From a virus: a DNA stretch of 20,632 nt. Each line of letters starts with the position of its first letter. Position 1 is the stretch's first letter. The translations under genes were made by a program, and so were the position numbers. The notes below the pieces were generated by a model. It did no database searches. It saw nothing but the letters and a program-made list of their open reading frames with translations, and was not told where the DNA came from. Of this stretch, positions 1 to 9,258 are shown one piece after another. The stretch is from IMG/VR virus record IMGVR_UViG_3300049157_000080, positions 1 through 20,632 of that record; one strand, written 5' to 3'.

Positions 1-354
1 ATCTGGATTTGAAAATATAGTCAGTCCGTCTTTTGCCCAGCCGTTGCTTTGCCCTTGTGAAGTGTGAATAGAAAGAATATTGGCGTCCTGCACGTCCAGC
101 TTGCCTTTGGGCGTATTCGTGCCGATGCCGACGTTGCCATCACCATAATGAATGTCTTGCCCGTTTTCTGTCCACAGCCCAGGCTTGATACTGCTCGCAA
201 TAGGCTGCCATTGGCCTAGCTGGTTGACGCCATAGAGAATAGTCTTGTCCTTGCTCCACCACGCCCACTGATGTGATCCAGGGCGAGCTGGCTTTTGGCT
301 ATCTAACCCGGTTCTGAAGAAAAGATTGGGGTGATCAGTATAGAAATCCGTCAT
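1..354 (-). CDS. tail fibre protein, 5' part only (runs off the left edge)
   Basis: The frame opens at the ATG at 354-352 and stays open for 118 codons to the window edge, so the C-terminus is missing. The start overlaps the stop of the upstream gene (ATGA), which suggests translational coupling; I see no strong ribosome site of its own. Around residues 86-97 it carries VGIGTNTPKGKLDV. This VGIGT-x-P-x(2)-KLDV motif is common in phage tail fibres and in proteins with a C-terminal intramolecular chaperone, and it usually precedes a beta-rich shaft. The N-terminus is rich in Trp and aromatic residues (HQWAWWSKDK) and may attach to the tail tip. A host-receptor binding role is inferred from position at the end of the tail module and from the motif. 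The receptor cannot be told, and the part most likely to bind it lies outside the window. Confidence 0.75.
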   Translation of the reverse strand, partial: MTDFYTDHPNLFFRTGLDSQKPARPGSHQWAWWSKDKTILYGVNQLGQWQPIASSIKPGLWTENGQDIHYGDGNVGIGTNTPKGKLDVQDANILSIHTSQGQSNGWAKDGLTIFSNPD

Positions 355-1199
355 ACCACAAATTCCATAATGGCGTTACATTGCAGGGTCATTGTTCTTG
401 CACTTTCGTCTTCGTCTTCGTATTCGTAGGGGGGCTTATGGAAAAACTTAAAATAAATCTGAATAAAATCGTTGGGTACCAGAGCAGGGACAACTCGAAT
501 GAACGTGCCGGTGATACGATAGACTTCTTCGTTTTCGTTATAGTAGTTCGCGGGATAGTTAAACGCTTGTCTAAAAGTGTCGATGGCGGTGAGCCGTGTA
601 CGATTTTTGTATAGACTCACTTGAACCTCAAGGACTTCTCTAATACCTTCGAAGCTGACATAACCCCAAAACTGAAACGTCAGTTTCCAGGCGCCACCTA
701 GTCCTGAGGGGACAGAAAAGCGCCCAGGCTGATTTATCGTCCAGATGTTGGAGGTATCGATGATTTCTTTAGAAAAAAGAATCGGATAAGGACCGCCACG
801 GCTGTACCGGTTAGGTCCGTTTGGCTGCGTAGAAACTTGTGCCAGTGCCCGTTGTGCGTTGCCTTGGCTACTCGCTGCTTGCCCGGTGTTGCCCACCGGC
901 ACCCAGGCCCCAGCGACAGCAACTGTTAGCGATTGCGTATCGCTGGCAAAGTAGAGAATATTGTTTGTAGCCGGGACCGCCGGTCTGGCTGCTTCTGTCC
1001 CTGTTGAGACAATTGCCTGCTGAGCACCCACTTCTACCCAGGCCCCAGTTGCCCCCACGCTCAATACTTGTGTGTCGGTAGCATAATAGGCATCGCCGTC
1101 TGCTTCTGGCGCTAGCGGACGATTAGCTTGTGTACCAGAAGCCAACTTGGCTGGGAAGCGCTGATCAATAGGGATGTGCTTGATTTGAATTTGTGCCAT
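351..1199 (-). CDS. tail fibre / tail-tip protein with tandem repeat domains
   Basis: A 282-residue protein. Residues about 21-58 and 66-103 form two imperfect copies of one unit, with the shared pattern SGT-x-A-x-RP followed by a Tyr/Phe-Ala-(T/S)DTQ-x-LxV stretch and a GAW-V-x-VG end. Units of this kind (AARP...YFATDT...W) are common in phage tail fibres as short beta-rich repeats. The C-terminal part (130-282) looks beta-rich and globular, with an acidic run near 263 (EYEDEDE); I do not recognise it. The ATG start is well supported by an AAGGAGG ribosome site at 1206-1212, about 6 bases upstream. Its stop overlaps the start of the next fibre gene. A structural role at the tail tip is inferred from position and repeats. 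Confidence 0.7.
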   Translation of the reverse strand: MAQIQIKHIPIDQRFPAKLASGTQANRPLAPEADGDAYYATDTQVLSVGATGAWVEVGAQQAIVSTGTEAARPAVPATNNILYFASDTQSLTVAVAGAWVPVGNTGQAASSQGNAQRALAQVSTQPNGPNRYSRGGPYPILFSKEIIDTSNIWTINQPGRFSVPSGLGGAWKLTFQFWGYVSFEGIREVLEVQVSLYKNRTRLTAIDTFRQAFNYPANYYNENEEVYRITGTFIRVVPALVPNDFIQIYFKFFHKPPYEYEDEDESARTMTLQCNAIMEFVV

Positions 1200-1205
1200 G
1201 TTTTT

Positions 1206-1212
1206 CCTCCTT
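1206..1212 (-). promoter_or_regulatory. strong ribosome binding site for the tail fibre gene
   Basis: On the minus strand AAGGAGG lies 6 bases before the ATG at 1199-1197. It overlaps the TAA stop (1213-1211) of the upstream gene, so ribosomes finishing that gene stop on top of the next initiation site. It is among the best ribosome sites in the window and fixes the start of the 282-residue protein. Confidence 0.85.
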
Positions 1213-2023
1213 AAGTGGCGACGACTAAGGCGCCGTTTTGTGTATATATGTAACAGCCCGCGTACAGCAATACGGCCTCATCGAAGGCATCGACGTTTCT
1301 ATCGCTGGCACTAGCCCCGCCTTGCGCCAAGGTACCATTCACATTCAAAATATCCACACGGGCGATGGCTGTCTGCCCACTGCGCAGCTTGATATACCCA
1401 ATGGGGAAATGATCGTCCGGCACGGTACGCGGCAAGGTGGTCATGAAAACTTGCTTGAGTGTCCTGGCAGCATCAAAGCGCATGGAGGTGACATACAAAA
1501 GTGTATTAGTAACAGGGTTGAGCTGGACGAAAACCGCTACGGCCTGCTGATGTGGGATATCCGATGAAAAGTCTTTTGTGTGCAAACTGGCATTGAGCAA
1601 GAGCGCTTGCCCCGTCCAGCGTGCCGCGCCCTGCACGATACACTTCATGCTTGCCGGGCTTGTGGGTTGCAATAGTCCTTGCGCAGATGTGGCATTCACA
1701 GACGAGTTTGTATTACTTGCGACAGTGCGCGTAATGCGCAATCTGTTGTCACAAGTACGGGCCTCAACCAACATATCTGCTACCAGCTGGTCAGGTGGTA
1801 TATCACTGAGGGCGGGGATGGCATCCCCGCGTCCATCGCCTGGTTCGCCGGGGGCGCGAATGTAGACCATATCCTCGACTTCGGGTGAAGCGACCTTGAT
1901 AGTGATGGTACCATCCGCGTTTGGTCTACCGACCTGGTAGGTACGACTTTCCTCAATGGCAGTGCCCAAGACATCGCGGGTGCCCTTTTCGACTTGGCTC
2001 AAATCTGCTGATGTCACAATCAT
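1211..2023 (-). CDS. tail-tip protein of unknown fold
   Basis: A 270-residue protein encoded between the large hub protein and the fibre gene. Its ATG overlaps the TGA of the upstream gene. I recognise no catalytic motif, membrane segment or signal peptide. The sequence has beta-rich character with Ser/Thr/Asn-rich turns (near residues 100-115) and a Gly/Ala-rich stretch followed by a hydrophobic end (residues 235-270). Its place between the hub and the fibres suggests a baseplate or fibre-attachment protein, by analogy with other siphophage tail modules. That role is an inference from position only. Confidence 0.65.
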   Translation of the reverse strand: MIVTSADLSQVEKGTRDVLGTAIEESRTYQVGRPNADGTITIKVASPEVEDMVYIRAPGEPGDGRGDAIPALSDIPPDQLVADMLVEARTCDNRLRITRTVASNTNSSVNATSAQGLLQPTSPASMKCIVQGAARWTGQALLLNASLHTKDFSSDIPHQQAVAVFVQLNPVTNTLLYVTSMRFDAARTLKQVFMTTLPRTVPDDHFPIGYIKLRSGQTAIARVDILNVNGTLAQGGASASDRNVDAFDEAVLLYAGCYIYTQNGALVVAT

Positions 2024-5000
2024 GACGACACCACCTTTCCGTCCGCGATGCGCGTGGTACCACGTGCCCCCAACTGCCCGCCCCAGCGAGCAAGACGATT
2101 GTGCTTGGTCACAAATAGATCACTGCTGACGTCCAGGCTACGTTCACCGCCGGCCAACAAAATGCCGTTTTCGATGTGACGAACAAAATGATAGCTAGAG
2201 GTATGCTTAAGCGCCTGCCATGAGGTGCCATTGTTTTCGGAGTGAACGAGTTGGCGCCTGCCCGTCTCAGGGTGGGTGGCAACGCACACCAGCATGCTGC
2301 CCTCAGCAGCAAGTCCTTGAGGGTGCGCGGGGACACCCTGAGGCGGCGTGATATCACCCCAGGCTTTGCCACGCGTAAATACCAGGCGCTGGCCATCGTT
2401 GACGCGATTGACCAGTGTCATCTGTTGATGTCCGATACTCAGCTCAAAAACAGCCACCGGGTGCGACCCAAAGCTAGTATAGCTACCGCGTCCAAAGTTT
2501 CTTGTGTTTTTAGCGCGCAGGCTAAACTCAATCGACTTCACACCATCCAGCAAGGGATCGAAAGTCAAATTCAATTCTGGCATGGTCTTTAGAAAAACAT
2601 GGCTAAAATTACGGCGGCTGGGTGCATAGAAAATGCTATAACCATCATCGAGAAATAGGTTGTCGACCTCGCGTGATGCTGTATACAACACACGACAGGT
2701 ACCATACAGTGTCACCTGAATCACCATGGCAGTGCGATACCATTCAGAGGGTGGAAAAAAAGCAGGCGTCCCCGCGTTGCCCGGCGGATCACCTTCGGCG
2801 CCATGATAACGCGTGAAAATGTCGGGTTTAAACTGAAGTGCACTCAGGCGAAAGGTCTGACCTTTGTCACGGGCGTCATGCGGGATCAAGCGTGTTTGCA
2901 CACCGTACAGCACGTTTTGAGTAGCCTGTGTCCAGGCAAAGTAACGGTCAACGGGCACATCGGCGGATGAACGCACCAAGGTGTGATCACTGACTGGCAA
3001 CCTAGATGAATTTGACTGTCTGAAAATGAAGGTTTCTTCTTTGCGTGCTGTCGTATTGAGTCTGTCGATCACGGTGAAAGTGCGCATCTCATTGTAGTGG
3101 ATCATGGGCAAAGGTGAGCGTGAACTGTGATTGGGGGCAGGCAGCGTATCTACTGCTGTCCAGTCAGTGCCATCAAAAGGGGAAAAATACAATTTGTACT
3201 GGCCCTCTTCTGTTAGACCACTCACGTGAATGAAAGCAGTATCGGCTGTCAAACCGATCTCGGTTTCACGGGTGACATACACACCTGGATGCGTGCCCGG
3301 TACAACCTCAGCCTCGGCATACACGCGTCGCACGTGTATGCCATCGTGCTCGACCCAAGCAACCACAACCCGTGAGGGCCGGTAAGTTGCCATTGTCAGT
3401 TTTCCTGCAAAACTACTGGACACCGCTTGGGTCCATATTTCCGTCCAGGTAGGGGGGGCTTGGGTTATGTCGCTGCTGGTATGCAACTTGATGCTTATAT
3501 CATCTCTTTGCCACGTGACTACATATAGTCGTTTAGGGGTGCCGCCTGCGTGGTCAAAACAAGCCCACAGCACCCGGCCTGGCAGGCCATTGTCAAGCGA
3601 CTGCCAGGCTGGATCCACTTCGTTAAAATCTGTGCTAACGCCCATGCGGCCCGCATGGTTGACGCGAAAAGCGAGCGTGGCTGCCATCGCGTCTGGCACT
3701 GGCTGATCAACAATATTAGGTTTGAAGGAAGCGTTGTTGTTGATGGTAGCCACGGTTAACTCGCGGCCTGGTTTTCCTACCGTTTCAAAGCGGGCGTTGC
3801 AGTGTTCAGTGAATACGAATATGCCGCGCCCTTCTATGTTTTGCCAAGCGCGTGATACCGCCTGTGGCCTGAAGCGCAGCGCTGCCCAATCTAGCGCAAA
3901 GCGGTCAGGGTCAAAGCTCAAGTAGCTGTCAGGCACGTCAAGACGGTGCCAATCAGGGTCAGCGGGGGACCATAGATCCAGCATCTGTGTGGCGTTGAGC
4001 TGGACACTCTCCAGTGGGTTGTTTTTGTGAGCCAGATCGTGACCCACAAAAGCGTCCAGCTGCGCTTGCGCAGAGCGCCCCAAGGCGTCGCGCACTTGTA
4101 GAATGATATCGGTCTCATCGGCTTTGCTTAACCCCTGCAGCTGTGCCAAGCCTGGTGCGGTTGAGCGATATGTCTCAACGGTTGCACCATTGAAGGCAAT
4201 GCCATCGCGTGTGACGCTGGCCACTTCGGGGCGCAGGCGCGGTGTGAGCGTGATGGCGCCAGCCAGGTCCCGCTCTGTCCAGATGTATTTCAGATCAAGC
4301 TGCGCTCGCTGGCTGGGCTCCCCATACTCAGGGATGGCATGTGCAAGCAGGGCACCGCCCGCTGTACAGTTGATCTGCACCCCCGCCATTTGCTCTAAAA
4401 ATGTCAATTGTGACCCGATTGTAGTTTGATGGAAGCCATAGACTTGCCGACGCTTCCACATGGCCCCAGTCGGTTTGTAGTCGTGATTGATCACAAACGG
4501 GGTGTGATAAAACAGCAGATAAAAAACAACATAGGCAGGCACACTCAGCCCCGGCACCACCTGCGTCCAATCTGCAGGGTAACAAGTCTCCTCGATCAGC
4601 TGGGTAGCGCTGGGGACTTGATCCATATACAACAAGGGAGATACAAAGCTAACAGTAACGCTGTTGCTGGCTGGTGTGCCAGTGCTTTCGATATCGGTCA
4701 GGTATCCCACGAACTTGCCTGTTTGGGTACCCTCCGTCATGGCTTCGCCATCGTAAAGTAGGGGGTAGGTAAACACACATAATACCCCAGGATACAATTC
4801 AGCTCGGCAGTCCCCGCGCACAGTGAAGGTCATGCGTCTCCCCCGACGCGTCTCTTCGTCAGAGGTGATTTCAGTGACGGGATGGCGACTGCTAAAGGCT
4901 GCGTCTGCGCTGTTGACATCACGGCTATTCACAAACACCCAGCGGTAGCCACTGGCCACCTGCCCGTTGTTGGCCGTTACTTGACACTTGATCTCGTGTC

Positions 5001-5661
5001 GTCCGGGGGGCAGCTGTACAGTCACCTGTGTCGTTGTCAGGCTGCCAGTAACAATAGTCGCCCCAGATGGCAGCGTCCAAGCCACTGCCTGAATGCCAGT
5101 GACGCCCCCCCACCAAAAAAAGGACGCACTGGCATCAAAAGTGTGCACGTGAACCCCTTGCTCATCAGCATCAAAACGGTGGTGGTCACCAAAGTTAACC
5201 ACCGGGTAGGGCTGAGCACCACTGCCATCGTAGCGCACATCCCAAGCTTTAAAAGCTTCCTGGGCTGTGGCCCGGCTGATATAGCCATAAAGGGGGCGGT
5301 GTTTGTACACCCGCAGCGTGTCGCCCGCCGCCACATCCTGTGCATTGCCGGTAGCGATGCCGGCGTCCCCGCGTGACTTCACGTCTGGGTAGAAGTGCGT
5401 ACTGTTACTCGCTTTGCGCTGTACGCCCCACACCTTGATCTTGCCGGTAGCGGGATCTTCAACAGAAAAAGCGCGACCAATGCCGGTATTAGCCCAGTCG
5501 ACGGTGGCTATGACTTCAATTTCGGTCGTCGGTATGGCGGGTGTATGAGCGACGGTGGCACGCGCAACACTCTGCAAGGGTGCTAATTCAAGCACCGGCT
5601 CACAAATGATATGCTTAGCGCCACGCGCTTTAAGGATATCAGGTGGACTGGTGACACTCAT
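2020..5661 (-). CDS. large tail hub/tip protein with a PKD-like domain
   Basis: A 1213-residue protein, the largest in the window. Residues about 155-245 look like an immunoglobulin-fold PKD domain: a DASAS-type strand, WTLPSGA, a Thr/Val-rich strand, then GRHEIKCQVTANNG before a closing aromatic strand. Residues about 250-480 (including FVGYLTDIESTG) resemble the hub region of phage baseplate proteins, though no enzymatic motif stands out. The C-terminal half (about 640-1190) has recurring Trp-rich strands and Asp/Ser turns such as SENNGTSWQALKHT near 1150, reminiscent of sialidase-type (BNR) beta-propeller blades; fold and ligand are unproven. Position after the tape measure and the Dit-position gene fits the tail-associated lysin/hub slot, but I see no peptidase or muramidase signature. 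The ATG overlaps the upstream TGA. Confidence 0.75.
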   Translation of the reverse strand: MSVTSPPDILKARGAKHIICEPVLELAPLQSVARATVAHTPAIPTTEIEVIATVDWANTGIGRAFSVEDPATGKIKVWGVQRKASNSTHFYPDVKSRGDAGIATGNAQDVAAGDTLRVYKHRPLYGYISRATAQEAFKAWDVRYDGSGAQPYPVVNFGDHHRFDADEQGVHVHTFDASASFFWWGGVTGIQAVAWTLPSGATIVTGSLTTTQVTVQLPPGRHEIKCQVTANNGQVASGYRWVFVNSRDVNSADAAFSSRHPVTEITSDEETRRGRRMTFTVRGDCRAELYPGVLCVFTYPLLYDGEAMTEGTQTGKFVGYLTDIESTGTPASNSVTVSFVSPLLYMDQVPSATQLIEETCYPADWTQVVPGLSVPAYVVFYLLFYHTPFVINHDYKPTGAMWKRRQVYGFHQTTIGSQLTFLEQMAGVQINCTAGGALLAHAIPEYGEPSQRAQLDLKYIWTERDLAGAITLTPRLRPEVASVTRDGIAFNGATVETYRSTAPGLAQLQGLSKADETDIILQVRDALGRSAQAQLDAFVGHDLAHKNNPLESVQLNATQMLDLWSPADPDWHRLDVPDSYLSFDPDRFALDWAALRFRPQAVSRAWQNIEGRGIFVFTEHCNARFETVGKPGRELTVATINNNASFKPNIVDQPVPDAMAATLAFRVNHAGRMGVSTDFNEVDPAWQSLDNGLPGRVLWACFDHAGGTPKRLYVVTWQRDDISIKLHTSSDITQAPPTWTEIWTQAVSSSFAGKLTMATYRPSRVVVAWVEHDGIHVRRVYAEAEVVPGTHPGVYVTRETEIGLTADTAFIHVSGLTEEGQYKLYFSPFDGTDWTAVDTLPAPNHSSRSPLPMIHYNEMRTFTVIDRLNTTARKEETFIFRQSNSSRLPVSDHTLVRSSADVPVDRYFAWTQATQNVLYGVQTRLIPHDARDKGQTFRLSALQFKPDIFTRYHGAEGDPPGNAGTPAFFPPSEWYRTAMVIQVTLYGTCRVLYTASREVDNLFLDDGYSIFYAPSRRNFSHVFLKTMPELNLTFDPLLDGVKSIEFSLRAKNTRNFGRGSYTSFGSHPVAVFELSIGHQQMTLVNRVNDGQRLVFTRGKAWGDITPPQGVPAHPQGLAAEGSMLVCVATHPETGRRQLVHSENNGTSWQALKHTSSYHFVRHIENGILLAGGERSLDVSSDLFVTKHNRLARWGGQLGARGTTRIADGKVVSS

Positions 5662-6110
5662 GGGGCCTCTCTTTTCACAACAAATGCAATGGTGTAGATG
5701 CTAAACCCACTGCGGTACCCTATCTCACCCTGTTCCTGGGGCATGCCTAAACTGCCTACGCAGTGCAGGATACGCCAGCTGCCGAAGCGATCCCAGGTTT
5801 CAACTGTGAAAGCGTCGATGGCATTGTTATCGAAAATCGTGGCACGCAAATAGCCCGCCATGGCAGGCGTCAATCCTGCCAGGCGAAAATCGAAACTGCC
5901 CTGCCCTTGCGGGCTACCATGACCATCCAGCCCACGCGGCAACTGAGCATACGCTTGGAAAATGCGCCCGCCATCAACTGGCGGTTTCCATTTGTGCCAA
6001 GTCTGATCAACCTGGCGCGGCCAGTTAACAATCGCGTCTTGCTGCGTCAAGGTCGCCGCTGGGTGATAGCCGCGTTTGAGTTTGTGGTTGCTTGTATGGT
6101 GAGCATTCAT
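5658..6110 (-). CDS. tail-tip protein in the distal tail (Dit) position
   Basis: A 150-residue protein beginning within the end of the tape measure gene (ATGA overlap) and ending with an ATGA overlap into the hub gene. In siphophages the gene directly after the tape measure usually encodes the distal tail protein or a minor tail protein at the tube-hub junction. This one is shorter than a full two-domain Dit and could be only the tube-like N-terminal domain or a gpM/gpL-type minor tail protein. Aromatic- and Gly-rich beta-type sequence dominates (for example ETWDRFGSWRILHCVGSLG, about residues 103-121). No catalytic motif is visible. The role is assigned by position; confidence that the gene is real is high. 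Confidence 0.7.
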   Translation of the reverse strand: MNAHHTSNHKLKRGYHPAATLTQQDAIVNWPRQVDQTWHKWKPPVDGGRIFQAYAQLPRGLDGHGSPQGQGSFDFRLAGLTPAMAGYLRATIFDNNAIDAFTVETWDRFGSWRILHCVGSLGMPQEQGEIGYRSGFSIYTIAFVVKREAP

Positions 6111-9100
6111 GCCGTGTTTCTGCCTTTCTTGGCTGCGGCTATGCCCCGGTTTTGTGCTGCGATGGCTTGCAGAATAGCCTCGCGTACATCTGCTTCGGTG
6201 ATGGTCGTACTAGCTGCAAAAGCCCCGGCTTCAAAGGTGATGTTGTAGCTGGGGGCTGCCTGCAAGCTAGGCATAACTTGCTGCAAGCTGCGGCTGTTGA
6301 GTGGCAGTACCAGCTCAGCATAATCGCGATCGGCTTCGAATTCTGCCAAGATCTGCGTATTGGCCGGTACGATGCCGCCTTCAGCGAAGGGACGTAAGCG
6401 CTGGTTTTTCTTGTCACCGTGCACCCTTTGGCTGGCTGGCAATCGGTTGGATCTAATGGGTGTGCCTGACGTGGACTGGGCATGTTGTTGGTTGCTGCCC
6501 AGCTGGCTAGCGGCGGCGGCTAAGCTTTTCACCCCCGTTGCGGCTAGCTGGATAGCCTGTAGCTCAGCCTGGCCCTTGCTGGCGATGGCTTCTTTAGTAT
6601 CTGCCAACGCTGCCAGTTCGATGTCACGCTTGCTGGCGATCTCGCTCAGCTGCAGGTCGAGCGCCTCCTGGCGTCTGGCGTCCGCGATGCTTTCATCTTC
6701 TGCTTGGCGTGCGAGGCGCTTGTCACGCTGGGCCACTGCTTCGGCTTGTGATTCGCGCTCTGCTTGTACGCGCTCTGCGATACTGGATAGTTCTTCCTGC
6801 GTGCGCTCTGCCAGTGCTTGTTTGATTGACGCTTGCTCTTCTGCAAGTTGTGCCCTGATTTCAGACAAGCGCTCTTGACCATTCTCGCGCAATTGTGTGA
6901 TGCTGTCGCTGAGCTGCTGCCGGCGTTCTTGTTCTTCTTCGCTGAAATCTTCCAGGCGCCGGCTACTTTCTTTTTCGCTTTGGCGTTTTGCTTGTGTGAT
7001 CGACAGGATGTCGTTAGACAACTGCCCCGCCCATAGGCTCTCCTGTAGATCTTGCTGGGCACGGATGCGCTGTTTGTTGAAATCTTTTTCACGCTTGACA
7101 CTATCTGCTGCAAACTTTTCTTGCTGATCTGCAATGGTCTCTTGCATGTTTGCACGCAAGTCGATCTCATCTTTACGTGCTTTTTTGATCGCTGCGCTGG
7201 CGTCTGCTAGTGATTGCTGCTGCAGATCAGCTAAGCGTTGATTGCTCTCTTCCTGCATATCAGTGATGCGTGAGGCACTATCTGCAACAGTCTCCTGCCA
7301 GTCTTCCAGTTCGCGTGAAGAAGCTAGTGAGCGGTCTTCGCTTTGCAGCGTCATCTGGCGGTCATAACTCGTAAGTAGCTTTTCTTGCTGGCTGTTGAGG
7401 TTGGCGATGGCTTGTTTGGTTTGGTCGATCTTCCGGCGACGCTCTTGCTCAACTTGAGTAGCTGCATCGCTGACAGAAGTTGTATCTTGGGTGGCTTTTG
7501 CTTTTTTCTCTTCCGCTTCAACGAGCTTACGAGCGGCCTCTACATTGGGCGCGAGGCCGTGTTCGACCAGTTCTTCTAGCATTGTCGTCAACGTCTTCTC
7601 AGCTTGGGTAGCGGTGTCCATCGCATCATTTAATTTGTCTTTGTTGTTTTTTAGTTTATTTTCTGCCTCTGAAACGGTGAATTCATCCCAAAGGCCAGCC
7701 CAGCCGATCTTGTTGTTTTCTTCTTCAACTGCTTTGCGTGCTTGCTCAGTGATTTTTAAATGATCACTGAGGACTACATGCGCCTTCGTCACCTCATCAA
7801 TCGCAGAGGCGGCTACACGAAAAGCTTCGCTGGTGTCGCCTTTCGCCAAGGCAAGGGTGATATTGGCTGACTCTTTAATGGCTTGCGCTTGTTGTTCGAC
7901 TGCTTTTTTTGCTGCCTTGGCAGCAGCACGCGTGCTTGCCGTTAACTCATGAAAAGCAAGCCCCGCCCCGACAGCAACTGCTGCAACCGCTGCAAGCGGT
8001 ACGGCAATGGCTGCTACTGTTGCCCCCGTAGCCCCTAGGGCAGGCACGAGGGCAGCAAACCCTCCTGCTAAATTAGTGACAAAATTCTTAATAGCAACGT
8101 TGCCTTGGGCCAGCTTGCCGCCCATAACCACCGCGCTCTCACCCAGCAAGCCCACCTGTTCGGTGACGGCCGCCACATCTCCCAGGCTGCGCAGTTGATC
8201 CCCAGCGACACCTCCCAAAGCCCCACTGAAAGTTTGCAAGGCCGTATCAACATCACCGAAGCCAGCGAAGCGTTTCTGGGCACTACTACGTCCTACGTCG
8301 TAAGATAGCGATGCTGAATTAGATATCTCGCGTTCTTTTTCTTCTGCTTGTGCGATTTTTTTAATTGAGCGCAAACGGTCGGTCTCAGCTTTATCGTTCG
8401 CCTTTTTTACTGCTGCCACCTTTTTATCAAGCGCCTTTTTTTCATCCCTTGTGATTTTCACAAGCGCCTTTTTTTCGGCTCTTTGCCTGCGCTCAACTCC
8501 CTCAAGTTCTGCCTTGGTGATTTTTTTGACCAGCCGCTCTCGTTTTAGCCCGCCCTCTTCGAATGCTTGCGGGATGGTTTTAATCTGTTTTGAAAGCGAA
8601 CTGTATTCTTTTGTCAGCGCCGCTACGTACTTTTGCTGAGCAACCAGTTCTTCCCCCTGCAACCCTTCCAGCCCAGCTTCAGCTTGATCTAATTGCTTTT
8701 TGGCTTGCTCGGCTCTGTCGCCCAGTCTGACCAATTCACCCGCTACCAGTTGAATGTCATCAGCATCGAACTGCCCAGATTTAGCCAATCCAGCAAACTG
8801 CTTAGCAGCCTGCTTTAAAGAGTCTTGCAAAGGGTCAAACGACGACACAACAGTATCCGCAAGCGTGGCCATCTTCTTTAGCCCAGCTTCTGCTGGTGAT
8901 GTGTCCACTTCAATCGTCTGTTGAAGGGGCTGCGCCTTAGGACTACTGGCGGCCGCTTTGACGCTATTATCAACAGGCTTGATTTGTGAAAGTTCCTGTT
9001 GCGCCTGGCCTGCGTTGCTGGCCAGCTTGTTCACTTCACTGGCTGCCCGTTTGATGCTGGAAACATCCAGTTGCCCCGCCTTATCTAGTGCGACAAATTG

Positions 9101-9253
9101 CCCTGTTGATTGTCGCAATGAAGGCACCAGCTTGCTAAACGATGCAGCCACAGCCGCGATTGAATCGTCAATACTACCGATAGCCATACGTGTCTCGGCA
9201 ATGGACTGCTTGTCTGGTTTTATAGTTAAAGTGATTTCAATCGTTCTGGCCAT
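6107..9253 (-). CDS. tail tape measure protein
   Basis: A 1048-residue protein that sets tail length and occupies the tube lumen until DNA ejection. Seen in the sequence: N-terminus MARTIEITLTI, two copies of an about 54-residue unit at 38-91 and 138-191, a Lys/Glu-rich coiled coil at about 235-310, an Ala/Gly/Val-rich hydrophobic stretch at about 393-433 that could cross a membrane, long Gln/Glu/Arg coiled coils at about 610-930, and a C-terminal block with FAEGGIV and ELVLPLNSRS. That last pattern (AEGGIV...ELVLPL) is a familiar tape-measure signature. At about 0.15 nm per residue the tail would be near 157 nm. The ATG start is supported by the conserved-looking N-terminus, but its ribosome site lies 27 bases upstream with a hairpin between (see the regulatory entry). 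The stop overlaps the next gene. Confidence 0.93.
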   Translation of the reverse strand: MARTIEITLTIKPDKQSIAETRMAIGSIDDSIAAVAASFSKLVPSLRQSTGQFVALDKAGQLDVSSIKRAASEVNKLASNAGQAQQELSQIKPVDNSVKAAASSPKAQPLQQTIEVDTSPAEAGLKKMATLADTVVSSFDPLQDSLKQAAKQFAGLAKSGQFDADDIQLVAGELVRLGDRAEQAKKQLDQAEAGLEGLQGEELVAQQKYVAALTKEYSSLSKQIKTIPQAFEEGGLKRERLVKKITKAELEGVERRQRAEKKALVKITRDEKKALDKKVAAVKKANDKAETDRLRSIKKIAQAEEKEREISNSASLSYDVGRSSAQKRFAGFGDVDTALQTFSGALGGVAGDQLRSLGDVAAVTEQVGLLGESAVVMGGKLAQGNVAIKNFVTNLAGGFAALVPALGATGATVAAIAVPLAAVAAVAVGAGLAFHELTASTRAAAKAAKKAVEQQAQAIKESANITLALAKGDTSEAFRVAASAIDEVTKAHVVLSDHLKITEQARKAVEEENNKIGWAGLWDEFTVSEAENKLKNNKDKLNDAMDTATQAEKTLTTMLEELVEHGLAPNVEAARKLVEAEEKKAKATQDTTSVSDAATQVEQERRRKIDQTKQAIANLNSQQEKLLTSYDRQMTLQSEDRSLASSRELEDWQETVADSASRITDMQEESNQRLADLQQQSLADASAAIKKARKDEIDLRANMQETIADQQEKFAADSVKREKDFNKQRIRAQQDLQESLWAGQLSNDILSITQAKRQSEKESSRRLEDFSEEEQERRQQLSDSITQLRENGQERLSEIRAQLAEEQASIKQALAERTQEELSSIAERVQAERESQAEAVAQRDKRLARQAEDESIADARRQEALDLQLSEIASKRDIELAALADTKEAIASKGQAELQAIQLAATGVKSLAAAASQLGSNQQHAQSTSGTPIRSNRLPASQRVHGDKKNQRLRPFAEGGIVPANTQILAEFEADRDYAELVLPLNSRSLQQVMPSLQAAPSYNITFEAGAFAASTTITEADVREAILQAIAAQNRGIAAAKKGRNTA

Positions 9254-9258
9254 GAATT

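Noticed and set aside
4882-5376. 164-residue plus-strand frame inside the hub gene
   Set aside because: It is antisense to a clearly protein-like PKD region and shows no recognisable motif.
6429-6460. CTGG/CCAG-type repeats like those at 9740 seen elsewhere (for example near 6430 and 13155)
   Set aside because: These are short low-complexity matches inside coding sequence without the inverted repeat, so I do not count them as further copies of the element.
6360-6878. 172-residue plus-strand Ser/Ala-rich frame
   Set aside because: It is the antisense shadow of the tape measure coiled coil; such repeats produce long open antisense frames by codon bias.
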